64,000 nt of DNA from an uncultured Candidatus Saccharibacteria bacterium (GTDB lineage: Bacteria > Patescibacteriota > Saccharimonadia > Saccharimonadales > Saccharimonadaceae). The notes beneath the pieces are model-generated. The model saw only the letters and a program-made list of their open reading frames with translations, had not been told where the DNA came from and searched no databases. The position numbers and the translations under genes are program-made. Shown here in pieces: positions 1-8,574 of the stretch. How positions within the stretch are numbered: position 1 is the stretch's first letter; each line of letters starts with the position of its first letter. Where the stretch lies: the NCBI GenBank assembly GCA_937990725.1, contig CALKQS010000009.1:78088-142087 (forward strand), in the 5' to 3' direction.

Positions 1-1348
1 CCGCAAAGAGGGCCAGCACGACCCCGCTCACACTGCGGAAGACAGCCTGCGAATGGACGGCAATCCGCTTGCCCGCGATCAAGGCCGAGCCACTGCGTGC
101 ATAGCGTGCCACGATGCGAGCAATCTTATTCGTTAGCCAGCCGCCAGCCAGCACCAGGCCAAACATTACACTGAGGAGGGCTGCCAGGAGAATGAAAGTC
201 GGTATAGAGCTCTCACTTGACCGCTCGGTTATCCAGTCGTGCCCAGGCTTCGACGCCATCCAGCCAAAGATACTGAGGCCAAATGCCAGGGGGATGACGC
301 GCCACACGCGCAGCTTCTTCGTCTTTTCGGCTGAGCGTGAGACGCCCAGTGGTGAGAGTTGTGCCTTGCGCATCCGGCGCCAGTTGACATACGTCGTCAG
401 GCCAAGGGTCACACCGACGATGATAATATATTGGTACCACTGCAGCGCAAGATCAGCTGGCCAGAAACGCATGTCGCCATAGGAGAAGCCATAAAGCGAA
501 CTCTGCGTCAGCGTAAAGATAACGAGACCCAGCACCACACCTACCAGTGAGGCCAGCAGCGACTCGAGTAGCAGCACACGGGCCACTTGCCCCTTGGTTG
601 CACCTACTAAGCGCAGGGCGGCGTAACGCTTCTCGCGCTGTGCCCCACCCAGCTGCGTAGCAACAGCAACGAAGGTGACGATTGGGAAGAGCAAGATCGA
701 TCCACCCACGACCAGCATCATCAGCGAGAATGGATCGAAGGCGACACTCTGCGCTTTACCATTGACATCAGTAATGTAGACGTCGGCGTAGGAGTTAGGC
801 TGCCCATTTTTCTTAGCATATTGGTTGCTCTTCTCAACCTCCTCCGCACTCACACCCTTGACCAAGTACAGGTCATCAGGGCTCGCAGAGTACTCGTCTG
901 GCAGCGTGCCAAGGTTGGTTGTAAGGTTACCAAAGCGCTCAAGAATCTTATCCTCCGGGTGCTGGGCAATCGCCGCTGCTAAGCCCTTGGAGAGGTAGTA
1001 TTCACCTGCCTTTGGCGTGTCCATCTTGGCAAATTTGGCGGACTTCTCAGTGCCCTGCAGCGAGATGACGCTAATCGTCTTGCCTCGCCACTCATCTTTG
1101 TTGCCCCGCTCGACACCGCTAGCTTTGAGCGGCTCTTGGCCAGTCGCTTGTGGCTTTTGGGGGGTAAGCTGGGCTGCAGAGATAGTACTCGAGATGATCG
1201 CTCGGTTTTGGCGGCCCACCAAGCCATTGAGCCCAGCGGCCATATAGCACAGCATAACGATACCAAGCGAGATAGCTGCTGCTGTGAGGCCCAGACGCAT
1301 CATTGATTGCCGGCCCGATTTTTTTAGTAATAACCAACTGATGCTCAT
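1..1348 (-). CDS. FtsX/MacB-type ABC transporter permease (partial)
   Basis: About 449 residues are visible before the frame runs off the window start, so the C-terminus is missing. After a short Lys-containing N-terminus there is a membrane segment (about residues 19-40). An extracellular domain of roughly 180 residues follows, then further membrane segments beginning with a Leu/Val-rich stretch. This order of TM, large outer domain and three TMs is typical of FtsX/MacB permeases. The ATG lies 1 nt after the stop of the ATPase gene and has a GGGAGGG ribosome site inside that gene's end, so the two are translationally coupled. It should pair with the ATPase to export lipids, peptides or drugs; the substrate is unknown. 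Confidence 0.85.
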   Translation of the reverse strand, partial: MSISWLLLKKSGRQSMMRLGLTAAAISLGIVMLCYMAAGLNGLVGRQNRAIISSTISAAQLTPQKPQATGQEPLKASGVERGNKDEWRGKTISVISLQGTEKSAKFAKMDTPKAGEYYLSKGLAAAIAQHPEDKILERFGNLTTNLGTLPDEYSASPDDLYLVKGVSAEEVEKSNQYAKKNGQPNSYADVYITDVNGKAQSVAFDPFSLMMLVVGGSILLFPIVTFVAVATQLGGAQREKRYAALRLVGATKGQVARVLLLESLLASLVGVVLGLVIFTLTQSSLYGFSYGDMRFWPADLALQWYQYIIIVGVTLGLTTYVNWRRMRKAQLSPLGVSRSAEKTKKLRVWRVIPLAFGLSIFGWMASKPGHDWITERSSESSIPTFILLAALLSVMFGLVLAGGWLTNKIARIVARYARSGSALIAGKRIAVHSQAVFRSVSGVVLALFA

Positions 1349-1349
1349 G

Positions 1350-2030
1350 CTACATCCCTCCCGAGATCTGCCCATCGCGCACGATGATCTCGCGGTCGGC
1401 ATAGGCAGCAATGGTTGGCTCGTGAGTCACCATAATCACCGTGGTACCATATTGCTTGGCAGTGGCGATAAATAGTTCCATCACACGCTGCGAGTTGAGG
1501 CTGTCGAGCGAGCCAGTTGGCTCATCGGCAAACAGCACCTTGGGCTTGATGACCATCGCTCGGGCAATCGCCACCCGCTGCATCTGCCCACCAGAGAGTT
1601 CGCCCAGCATGTTACCCGCCTTATTGCCCAGCTCTACATTGTCCAGCCAGTGTTGGGCGGCTTCGTACGCTATGGCACGCTTCTCACCATTGAGCAGCAG
1701 TGGCAGCGCCACATTATCCAGCGCCGTGAGCTCTGGCACGAGCTGCCCAAACTGGAAGACAAAGCCAAAGGCTGTGCGCCTCAGGACGCTCCGCTGGTCG
1801 TCATTGAGCTTGTCGATCCGCTTACCTGCGCAGTGAATCTCGCCACTGTCGACAGGGGTAATCGCCGCCAAGCTATGGAGCAATGTACTCTTACCCGAGC
1901 CGCTCGGCCCCATAATGGCCAGCACTTCGCCCGGCATTACATCGAGCGACACGCCGCGCAATGCTTCCGTCTGGCCGAAGGATTTCTTCAGGTTGCGGGC
2001 GCTAATGATTGGTTGATTGGTTGGTCTCAT
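1350..2030 (-). CDS. ABC transporter ATP-binding protein (MacB/LolD type)
   Basis: The 226-residue protein is a complete single nucleotide-binding domain. It has Walker A GPSGSGKST at residues 41-49, a Q-loop (FVFQFGQ, 91-97), the signature LSGGQ at 146-150, Walker B VLFADEPTG at 166-174 and the switch His in MVTHEP. The LolD/MacB subgroup is indicated by length and by the FtsX-type permease directly downstream. It starts inside the 3' end of the PadR gene (29-nt overlap), with GGAGGAAC 9 nt before the ATG. PadR, ATPase and permease therefore form one operon, and the ATPase powers the exporter. Family assignment is secure; the substrate is not known. Confidence 0.93.
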   Translation of the reverse strand: MRPTNQPIISARNLKKSFGQTEALRGVSLDVMPGEVLAIMGPSGSGKSTLLHSLAAITPVDSGEIHCAGKRIDKLNDDQRSVLRRTAFGFVFQFGQLVPELTALDNVALPLLLNGEKRAIAYEAAQHWLDNVELGNKAGNMLGELSGGQMQRVAIARAMVIKPKVLFADEPTGSLDSLNSQRVMELFIATAKQYGTTVIMVTHEPTIAAYADREIIVRDGQISGGM

Positions 2031-2553
2031 TGGTCAGTTCCTCCTTAAGTTTGGTTAAGCGCGACGTCGTTAGTTCAATCCAGCGCAGATCTGCCTCCAG
2101 ATGGTACAGTGCGTGGTCGATGAGTAGCGTGTCGGCTAAGTTGCTTTCGCGGCGGCGGCTTGTGAGGTCGCGCATCCGCTGGATGTGGGCTTGCCGCTGG
2201 TTGTCTAGGTAGGGCGCGGCATCACCTTCGCGCAGGATTGCCAGCACAGTCTTGACGTACATATTGGCCTGCGACTGATGCGATGGCAGCTCGGGCGCCT
2301 CCAGCCAAGCCTGTAGGTCTTGCTTGCCCTGCTCGGTAATGGCATAGCGCACCCGGTCTGGCCCACCAGACTCACTCGTGTCGGCAACCTCCTCCACTTT
2401 GTTGTCGCGCTTGAGGCGCCCCAACGTCGAGTAGACTTGCCCTGGCAAAATTGGCTTATCTTTGCCAAAGAAGCCATCGTACTGCTTCTTCAGCTCGTAG
2501 CCATAGTTTGGCGCATTCGCCAACAATCCGAGTAATGTATATTGAACGTTCAT
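2002..2553 (-). CDS. PadR family transcriptional regulator
   Basis: This 183-residue protein begins MNVQYTLLGLL and continues with GYELKKQ and LPGQVYSTLGRL, the winged-helix signature of PadR proteins. The GPDRVRYAIT segment is the wing, and an AphA-like helical dimerisation domain follows. A GTG further upstream would lie inside the putative operator, so the ATG at 2553 is preferred; a TATAGT -10 box ends 6 nt before it, predicting a leaderless mRNA. It is the first gene of an operon with an ABC exporter, the usual arrangement for a PadR repressor that senses an exported compound. Two related palindromic sites upstream suggest autoregulation. Confidence 0.9.
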   Translation of the reverse strand: MNVQYTLLGLLANAPNYGYELKKQYDGFFGKDKPILPGQVYSTLGRLKRDNKVEEVADTSESGGPDRVRYAITEQGKQDLQAWLEAPELPSHQSQANMYVKTVLAILREGDAAPYLDNQRQAHIQRMRDLTSRRRESNLADTLLIDHALYHLEADLRWIELTTSRLTKLKEELTNETNQSTNH

Positions 2554-2559
2554 GTCTCT

Positions 2560-2565
2560 ACTATA
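2560..2565 (-). promoter_or_regulatory. -10 box, leaderless PadR operon promoter
   Basis: TATAGT on the minus strand is followed by 6 nt and then the ATG of the PadR gene, so transcription should begin at or next to the start codon. The box lies inside the proximal operator-like site. Confidence 0.6.
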
Positions 2566-2578
2566 CACCGAGTGACTA
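2562..2578. promoter_or_regulatory. Putative PadR operator, proximal imperfect copy
   Basis: TATACAC-CG-AGTGACTA resembles the perfect dyad 34 bp further upstream but has a degenerate right half. It overlaps the -10 box, where a bound repressor would block RNA polymerase. The assignment rests on symmetry and position only. Confidence 0.5.
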
Positions 2579-2595
2579 GCGAGTGCAAGCCTTAT

Positions 2596-2612
2596 TATAC
2601 ACTTAGTGTATA
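2596..2612. promoter_or_regulatory. Putative PadR operator, distal perfect dyad
   Basis: TATACACTTAGTGTATA is a perfect 8-bp inverted repeat around one central base. It lies 43 bp upstream of the PadR start codon. PadR proteins usually bind such AT-rich dyads in their own promoters, and the 34-bp offset to the proximal copy is close to three helical turns. Confidence 0.6.
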
Positions 2613-2613
2613 G

Positions 2614-2998
2614 TTTGGGTATGGTCTATAAATATGCAGTGGGTAATATAAGCGTCTACCTCTGTTATCCCATCCACTCTATGTCTTTCTTGGTAGCCCA
2701 GTTTGGTGTCTTGTTCTGTTGCTGCCCTCCCTCACTGCCACCAGTAGGCCTCGCTTGCTATCGACAGGCACTATGCCACTGCACAGCCAGACTCGTTTAC
2801 TTACGGGTAGCATATGTGAGCTATGCGCATGATGATATGACGGTCATATATACTGCTCTCGAGCACAAGCACTTCGTTTATTGCATTACTTGCCGCCCTA
2901 TAGCCAATAACTAACAAAAGTAAAAAGGCCAGCCATACCACCAGCGCAGCCACGCAAGGATACAAACTATATAGAGCCTTAGCTTCTTCAAGCACAGC
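2614..2998. other. Intergenic spacer without a convincing gene
   Basis: This 385-bp spacer separates the PadR promoter from the terminator of the next minus-strand gene. I see no tRNA, conserved RNA motif or well-supported reading frame. A 77-codon minus-strand frame with one hydrophobic stretch reads out of the terminator hairpin and was rejected. Confidence 0.5.
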
Positions 2999-3000
2999 AA

Positions 3001-3028
3001 AAACACCCCAGCAGTATCTGGGGTGTTT
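3001..3028 (-). terminator. Rho-independent terminator
   Basis: A perfect 11-bp stem (AAACACCCCAG / CTGGGGTGTTT) encloses a 6-nt loop about 45 bp after the stop of the 331-residue membrane protein gene. The A/T-flanked stem can act in both directions. Confidence 0.85.
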
Positions 3029-3070
3029 GCACACGATACGTCGAGAGACGATCTATCTCATGGCCAATGA

Positions 3071-4066
3071 TTAGTCGCCAAGGGTATCCATCTTGCCCTT
3101 GGTGCGCAAGATATCGCGCAGTTCGCGGACAGATTCTTTGCTCGATGACTGTGCATCTTTGAGCTTGTCGTAGAGCGACTTCGTCAAAGATGTGCTTGGG
3201 ATCTCGGGGCGCTTTGGGGAGCCACTGCTGCTATCACGGTTCTTGTAGTAGTTGACGAGCGCTACGTAGTAAGCGCGCATCTCTTTGCGGTACTTAATCT
3301 GCTCGTTGGCGTAGTCGCGCACGCTGGCGTATTGTGAGTCTTTCATCTTATTAAGGGCGTTAAGGCAAGATTTCTGCTGCTCATCATACTTCTGGCCAGC
3401 TTCATCACCAGATGCGCTACTGAGTGGCGAGCTGTAGCTCGTGCGGCACGAACTGCTGTATTCTTTGTAGGCAGTAGCGACAGCACCCGACTCTTTGAGT
3501 AGCGGCTTAACTTTTTCGTAATCATCCTTGTACTTTTCGAAGGCCTTCTTTACCTCGCTATCGCGCATCGCAGCAGTCTTGCCGAGCTTGTCGAAGTGGT
3601 CATCCGCCTTGCGCACCACCTCGTTGATCGACGTTTCTGGGTCTGACCTGTCTATATTAATGCTGGTCGAGTCGAAGCTGTTCATCATAGAATATGCCTT
3701 GCGGTAATCTTCGGTGCTTGGCCCCGAGAATAGCACAATACACACGATTATAATGATAATCAGGACAAATACACCAATGCCACCACCGATCAAGCTCCAC
3801 AGCAAGCCCTTGCTCATGCCCTGCTTGGGTGGCATTGGGCCCATTGGCCGGCCTGGCTGCATCGGCTGAGGTTGGCCTGGTGCTGGCTGAGCTGGCTGCT
3901 GCATAGTAGGTTGAGGTTGTGGCTGAGCCGCAGGTGCTGGCTCAGCGGCAGCACGCTTGCTGGCCAGAGCGGCCTTCTCTTCCTCAGTATAAGGTGGGTT
4001 GTTCATATCAAAGGTTGGGACAGCCTCTGGGGGTTGCTCCTGGGGGGTTGCTGGTTGATTACTCAT
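3071..4066 (-). CDS. Membrane protein with Pro/Gln-rich cytosolic tail and helical outer domain
   Basis: I do not recognise this 331-residue protein. Residues 1-85 are rich in Pro, Gln and Ala and probably disordered. Residues 88-114 form one very hydrophobic segment containing six consecutive Ile, and 115-331 are charged and helical, with two Cys that could form a disulfide if outside the cell. The tail before the single TM suggests the N-terminus is inside and the C-terminus outside. AAGGAG lies 6 nt upstream of the ATG. The same plan recurs at 31691-32737 and, in a shorter form, at 27906-28358. A role in the cell envelope is inferred from architecture alone. Confidence 0.85.
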   Translation of the reverse strand: MSNQPATPQEQPPEAVPTFDMNNPPYTEEEKAALASKRAAAEPAPAAQPQPQPTMQQPAQPAPGQPQPMQPGRPMGPMPPKQGMSKGLLWSLIGGGIGVFVLIIIIIVCIVLFSGPSTEDYRKAYSMMNSFDSTSINIDRSDPETSINEVVRKADDHFDKLGKTAAMRDSEVKKAFEKYKDDYEKVKPLLKESGAVATAYKEYSSSCRTSYSSPLSSASGDEAGQKYDEQQKSCLNALNKMKDSQYASVRDYANEQIKYRKEMRAYYVALVNYYKNRDSSSGSPKRPEIPSTSLTKSLYDKLKDAQSSSKESVRELRDILRTKGKMDTLGD

Positions 4067-4217
4067 GCATCTCCTTGTTAACTTGGCTATTATTCACCAT
4101 AACTATTATACCGGAATAGCAGCAATTGGCCAATATATATCTTGCTGTGGCTGCGCGCCCTCCTCTCCTTCACATCCACTCATACAGCACCAAAGAAAGC
4201 GGAGGTTATTACCAGCA

Positions 4218-4248
4218 AAACACCCCACGCATCCTTGCTGGGGTGTTT
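4218..4248 (-). terminator. Rho-independent terminator after pnp
   Basis: The stem AAACACCCCA / TGGGGTGTTT with an 11-nt loop lies about 33 bp downstream of the pnp stop codon. Its stem is nearly identical to that of the terminator at 3001-3028. Confidence 0.8.
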
Positions 4249-4280
4249 GTCTTCTGTTGCGAGGCTCGTGCTCAGATCTG

Positions 4281-6398
4281 CTACAATCCAATCATCGTCA
4301 GATTAATCTTGCCGCGCTCGTCAATGCCAGTGATCTTCACCTGCACGGTTTGGCCTTCTTGCACGACATCTGTCACCTTGCCAACCCGACCCTTGGCAAG
4401 CTTCGAGATATGCACCATCCCATCCACGCCAGGCAGGATGTTTACAAAGGCGCCAAAGTCCTTAATCGTCACCACGGTGCCGGTGTAGGTGCGGCCGACT
4501 TCGGGCTCTTCCACCAGGCTTTTGATCCAAGCCAGCGCCTTCTCAATCGCCTCACCATTGGGGCTGGCAATGGTAATCAGGCCGTCTTCTTTAATATCCA
4601 CCTCGGCGCCCGTTTCGCTGGTGATTTTGTTGATGGTTTCGCCACCCTTGCCAATAACAGCACCAATTTTATCCGGGTTAATCTTGAGCTTTTCGATGCG
4701 CGGCGCATAGGGGCTGAGTTCTTTACGTGGGCCAGGCAGTACACTCAGCATGTGCTCCAGGATGTGGGCGCGGCCAGCCTTACTCTGCTCCAGCGCCTGG
4801 CGCAGCACCTGCACGGGCAGGCCATGTACCTTCATATCCATCTGCAGGGCGGTGATACCCTTGCTCGTACCCGTCACCTTAAAGTCCATGTCGCCGGCAA
4901 AGTCCTCGGCGTCGGCAATGTCGCTCAGTACGTAGGGTGTGTCGCCATCCATCATCAGGCCCATGGCAATACCGCTAACCGGGGCTTTGATGGGCACGCC
5001 AGCGTCCATCAGGGCCAAGCAGCTACTACAGGTGGCCGCCATACTGGTAGAGCCGTTCTGGCTCATGATTTCCGTCACGCTGCGGATGGCATAGGGGAAC
5101 TCTTCTTCGCTCGGTAGCACCGCCGTCAGGGCGCGCTCCGCCAGATACCCGTGGCCAATCTCACGCCGACCGGGGCTACCAAGGCGCTTCACCTCACCGA
5201 CTGTATAACCGGGGGCGTTGTAGTGGTGCATATAGCGGCGCTCGCCTTCTGTTACCTCCATGGTATCGACCAGCTGCGCGTAGCTGAGCGGTGCTAGGGT
5301 CACAATATTCATCCCCTGCGTCACCCCGCGAGTAAACAGGCTGCTCCCGTGGGTGCGTGGCAAAATACCAACCTCGCTCGAGAGCGGGCGAATCTCCGTG
5401 AGAGCGCGGCCATCGGGGCGGGTGCGTTCCTCCACAATGCCGCGGCGCACATCGTTGTGCAATGCCAGTGTAAAGGCTTCGTCGTACTCATCACGCACCG
5501 TGGCGTATTCCTCGGCGTCGAGGCCCAGCTGCTCGGCCATAGCTTCGTGGAAGGCCCAGCGGATTTCGTTCACAACTTCATTGCGCTCGGGGTATGGGCG
5601 GCGAATCTTCTCGCCCAGTTTGCCATCAACCCACTGGTTAGCGACAGTTTGGATGTCTTCGTTTGGCAAGACCAGCTCGTATTCCTGCGGCGCTGGCGCT
5701 ACCTTGTTGGCGAGCTCGCGCTGCAGTGCGATAGCCGGCTGCATAGCCTGGTGCGCCCAGGCTATGGCATCGACGATGACGTCCTCGGGCACCTCCTTAG
5801 CGCCAGCTTCTACCATGGTAATGCCGCGCTCGATCCCTGCCACCACCAGGTCGAGGTCGGACTGCTCGCGCTCCTCTGGGCTGAGGAAGGCTTTAAATTC
5901 ACCATTCACCCGGCCAACGCGCAGACCCGCCACCGGCCCATCAAACGGCGTGCCCGTTAGCATCAGGGCGCTGCTGGCGGCAACCATCGCCACCATATCG
6001 GGGCGGAAGCTCGGGTCCATACTCAGCACGGTAGCCACCACCTGCACCTCCTGGCGGTAGCCTTTGGGGAAGAGCGGGCGGATCGGCCGGTCGATCAGGC
6101 GGCCAATCAGCACCGCTTCGTCGCTGGGCCGGCCCTCACGCTTGATAAAGCGGCTGCCGCTAATCTTGCCCGAGGCATAGAATTTCTCTTCGTAGTCGAT
6201 GCTAAGCGGGAAGTAATCCAGCGTGACCGGGCGAGTGCCCACCTGGGCGGTGCCTAGCACCACCGTGTCGCCGTAGCGCACCAGCACACTGGCCGTCGAG
6301 CGAAAGCCAACGCGGTTAACCTCCAGGGTAAGGGGGCGGCCGCATAGCTCGGTCGTCACAGCAAAGACGTCTTTGCCGCTTGGGTTAATAATACTCAT
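4281..6398 (-). CDS. pnp: Polyribonucleotide nucleotidyltransferase (PNPase)
   Basis: This 705-residue protein degrades RNA 3'-to-5' by phosphorolysis and can add tails to RNA. The domain order is complete: first RNase PH domain (FASGKISGSRF, RPIRPLFPKGY), all-helical linker, second RNase PH domain (RTHGSSLFTRG, SDIADAEDFAGDMDFKV), KH domain with IGKGGETI near residue 590, and an S1 domain (GRTYTGTVVTIKDFGAFV) at the end. The ATG at 6398 is chosen because AAGGAGCT precedes it and homologues start with the same strand; an upstream in-frame codon gives an unconserved extension. The gene is monocistronic with its own terminator and a long structured leader. It should act with Orn, encoded at 34.2 kb, in mRNA turnover. 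Confidence 0.98.
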   Translation of the reverse strand: MSIINPSGKDVFAVTTELCGRPLTLEVNRVGFRSTASVLVRYGDTVVLGTAQVGTRPVTLDYFPLSIDYEEKFYASGKISGSRFIKREGRPSDEAVLIGRLIDRPIRPLFPKGYRQEVQVVATVLSMDPSFRPDMVAMVAASSALMLTGTPFDGPVAGLRVGRVNGEFKAFLSPEEREQSDLDLVVAGIERGITMVEAGAKEVPEDVIVDAIAWAHQAMQPAIALQRELANKVAPAPQEYELVLPNEDIQTVANQWVDGKLGEKIRRPYPERNEVVNEIRWAFHEAMAEQLGLDAEEYATVRDEYDEAFTLALHNDVRRGIVEERTRPDGRALTEIRPLSSEVGILPRTHGSSLFTRGVTQGMNIVTLAPLSYAQLVDTMEVTEGERRYMHHYNAPGYTVGEVKRLGSPGRREIGHGYLAERALTAVLPSEEEFPYAIRSVTEIMSQNGSTSMAATCSSCLALMDAGVPIKAPVSGIAMGLMMDGDTPYVLSDIADAEDFAGDMDFKVTGTSKGITALQMDMKVHGLPVQVLRQALEQSKAGRAHILEHMLSVLPGPRKELSPYAPRIEKLKINPDKIGAVIGKGGETINKITSETGAEVDIKEDGLITIASPNGEAIEKALAWIKSLVEEPEVGRTYTGTVVTIKDFGAFVNILPGVDGMVHISKLAKGRVGKVTDVVQEGQTVQVKITGIDERGKINLTMIGL

Positions 6399-6510
6399 AC
6401 AGAGCTCCTTTCTTGCGGCAAGTAACAGGGGTGAATGCTCGCATCCGTCACTTCCATGCAAGCCCTCAACGCTATCACTGCCGCGTTAATATACTCTTCT
6501 TAGTATACCG
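6399..6510 (-). promoter_or_regulatory. pnp promoter and structured 5' leader
   Basis: A TATACT box (complement of 6502-6507) would give a leader of about 95 nt. GCGGCA (complement of 6479-6484) can pair with TGCCGC (complement of 6415-6420) and closes a long stem just upstream of the Shine-Dalgarno site. In other bacteria PNPase represses its own mRNA through a leader hairpin, so the structure may have the same role here. Confidence 0.5.
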
Positions 6511-6557
6511 CATTTTGGGATATACTGGTAGTGCTTCGTATCAGACAGCTTCAGAGC

Positions 6558-6809
6558 TTACACGCCATCTGAGCTGCTATGGTCAATTATTACCAGGCGC
6601 ATTGTATTATCACCTTCATATGTAGTCTGCGAACCCTTGATAGAGAGAATATTTCCACTGCCCTTAATCGCTGCACTGCCTATAAATCGTACGTACGTTG
6701 CGCTCAGCCATTCGACACCACGTGGCATGACCGTAATTTCTTCGCCTTGATCCCCTATGACAGCAAACGAGACGCCATTCTCCACTTTCTGTGGTTGGTC
6801 ATAGATCAT
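6558..6809 (-). CDS. Small hypothetical protein
   Basis: An 83-residue frame starts at ATG (MIYDQPQKVENG) and could extend to a TTG at 6842. The composition is that of a small soluble all-beta protein, with alternating hydrophobic residues such as VSFAVIGDQGEEITVMP and ATYVRFIGSAAI, and no membrane segment or Cys. It lies alone between pnp and the GH135-like gene, about 160 bp upstream of pnp. No family is recognised. Codon use and the ordered-looking sequence argue that it is real, but no strong ribosome site supports either start. Confidence 0.5.
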   Translation of the reverse strand: MIYDQPQKVENGVSFAVIGDQGEEITVMPRGVEWLSATYVRFIGSAAIKGSGNILSIKGSQTTYEGDNTMRLVIIDHSSSDGV

Positions 6810-7111
6810 ATACTCACTACGTCGAGAGAGCTCTTTCTCCAAAACAGCTTTATATTAGCAAGTTATCCCAAGCTCGTCAATTAGCCCCTCGCCATAAGTA
6901 TGCACAGCATAGCCTCATCACCTCTGTTATGAGCCTCTCTTCCCCATTACTCTACTCGGGTGGTGTGCAGCGACTAGTCGTAACAATAGTCACCAGCCTT
7001 GATACAAGAGACCAGATAATCAGCCAAGGCCTGCTCTCACAACGCCAAGAGAAATAGTGAGAGTATAAAAATATGTGAGAATTGGTGGCATGCGCGACAC
7101 ACTTTTGTCGC

Positions 7112-8401
7112 TTAAATCATTGTGTTGTCATACCGGCTGCGGTTCTTCGCGTGGCGGCGCTTGCGGCCGACAAACCACCACCAGGCACCACCGCCACCAG
7201 CTGCAGTGAGAACTACTGCCACAGCGATAAGGATGATGATCGTCCAGTTGGGCCCTGCCTCTTGCTTGCGCATGGTCGGTTGCTGGTGCTTTTTGCTTGG
7301 CTGCGGCTTTTTCTTATCCTTCTTTTCGTCCTTTTTCTTGTCTTTGTCGTCTTTTTTCTTCTCCTCAGGCTTGGGAGCAGGTTTTGGCGCTGGTGTAGGT
7401 GCTGGTGCGGGCTGAGCCGTTACTTTCAGGCCAAAGGTATCGGCGCAATCAGCCGTGAGCGGCGTGGCTGCACCCACTGGCACGTTGCCGCGCTGGATAC
7501 TCCCCAGGCCGGCCAAGCCACCCAGCAAGGTAGATGAATCATTATACGGGTTGATATTTGGGTCTGCCTCCTCGGCTGGTGTGGTCGGGCCACGATCGGA
7601 GGTCGTATACACCCAGCCAGCATTGCGCTCGCGGGCCTTGGCCACCACCTGGGCCTGCTGCTCGTTGCTACCCACACTATGGATGACGTGCCACATTTTG
7701 TAGGCGTTGGCCGGGTTTTTCTCGAAGTTGGTGGCAGTTGGGTGGTTTAGGTCGTAGTAGCTATCGCTTAAGTAGCGCGCTGCCGAGGTCTCGGCATTCA
7801 AGAATACATCACCATAAGGCATGACAGACTCACCGAGGAAGCGTGTGCCCGCATTATGGATAACGATGGAGCCAGGGTGCTTGACCTTGACGTAGTTGTA
7901 GAGATTGGCCAGGTAGCAAGTCTTTTGGCCACTACTGTGGTTGTCGGCTTCGTCGAAGAAGATTCCCTTCACGTTGGGGTAGAGCGCATACCAGCGGTCG
8001 ATCTCTGCTGCCACCTCAGCAATATTGCGCGTCTGGCGGCCATGCTTGACGTAGCCAATGTATTTGACCCCAAGCGAATCAAGCCGTGCCAGAGCCTTTA
8101 CATAATCACTACTAACCGCCGTACCGGGCCCGCTCGAGGGGTTAACCACTGCAAAGGGCATCTTGCTCGAGACATTAGCCATATCATTCCAATACTGGTT
8201 GTTGCCACCTTGCATGGGGTAGCTATAGGCTGGCATCATGATGGACTGCTGCGGCGCCAAAGCACTCACCTGCGGCGCAAGCAACTGGCCCAGCACTGCC
8301 ACAACAGCCACAAACATCAGCACAGCCCGCCGTGCCTGCTGCATACTCCACCGCATCGCCACACCCGTGGACGCCCGTGCTGCGTCTGTCACATCCTGCA
8401 T
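7112..8401 (-). CDS. Membrane-anchored GH135/spherulin-4-like glycoside hydrolase
   Basis: The 429-residue protein has a signal peptide (about 22-47, ending VSALA) and a spherulation-specific family 4 domain (about 52-310). It opens with MMPAYSYP and includes FAVVNPSSGPG, GYVKHGRQTR and GIFFDEADNH. A Pro/Lys/Asp linker (about 315-375), one TM (about 382-405) and an Arg/Lys-rich cytosolic tail follow. Fungal Sph3 (GH135) cleaves alpha-1,4-linked N-acetylgalactosamine polymers; its acidic pair and later Glu are matched in position by D150-E151 and E204. The ATG at 8401 follows AGAAAG. Bound to the cell surface, it could digest galactosamine-rich biofilm or host polysaccharide; that activity is inferred from the family. 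Confidence 0.8.
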   Translation of the reverse strand: MQDVTDAARASTGVAMRWSMQQARRAVLMFVAVVAVLGQLLAPQVSALAPQQSIMMPAYSYPMQGGNNQYWNDMANVSSKMPFAVVNPSSGPGTAVSSDYVKALARLDSLGVKYIGYVKHGRQTRNIAEVAAEIDRWYALYPNVKGIFFDEADNHSSGQKTCYLANLYNYVKVKHPGSIVIHNAGTRFLGESVMPYGDVFLNAETSAARYLSDSYYDLNHPTATNFEKNPANAYKMWHVIHSVGSNEQQAQVVAKARERNAGWVYTTSDRGPTTPAEEADPNINPYNDSSTLLGGLAGLGSIQRGNVPVGAATPLTADCADTFGLKVTAQPAPAPTPAPKPAPKPEEKKKDDKDKKKDEKKDKKKPQPSKKHQQPTMRKQEAGPNWTIIILIAVAVVLTAAGGGGAWWWFVGRKRRHAKNRSRYDNTMI

Positions 8402-8574
8402 AGTCACTTTCTATGATAGCATCTTTGTGCACAAATGGGTATTATGTTGTGTATGTCACAATGGTTTTGCGTGAACTTCCCTGTTATGGCACGTTACTTG
8501 CAAACTCAGTGGCATCAGTCTATTGTCTCCATTACTTCATCCATATTAACTATAGAATGGAAGAATGAAGTAGA

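Noticed and set aside
2801..3034. Minus-strand frame of 77 codons with a hydrophobic stretch
   Set aside because: It starts inside the terminator hairpin at 3001-3028, has no ribosome site, and its sequence lacks any family resemblance.
4065..5117. Long plus-strand frame (350 codons) opposite pnp
   Set aside because: It is the reverse complement of a well-supported PNPase gene; its His-, Leu- and Ala-rich composition is typical of a shadow frame.
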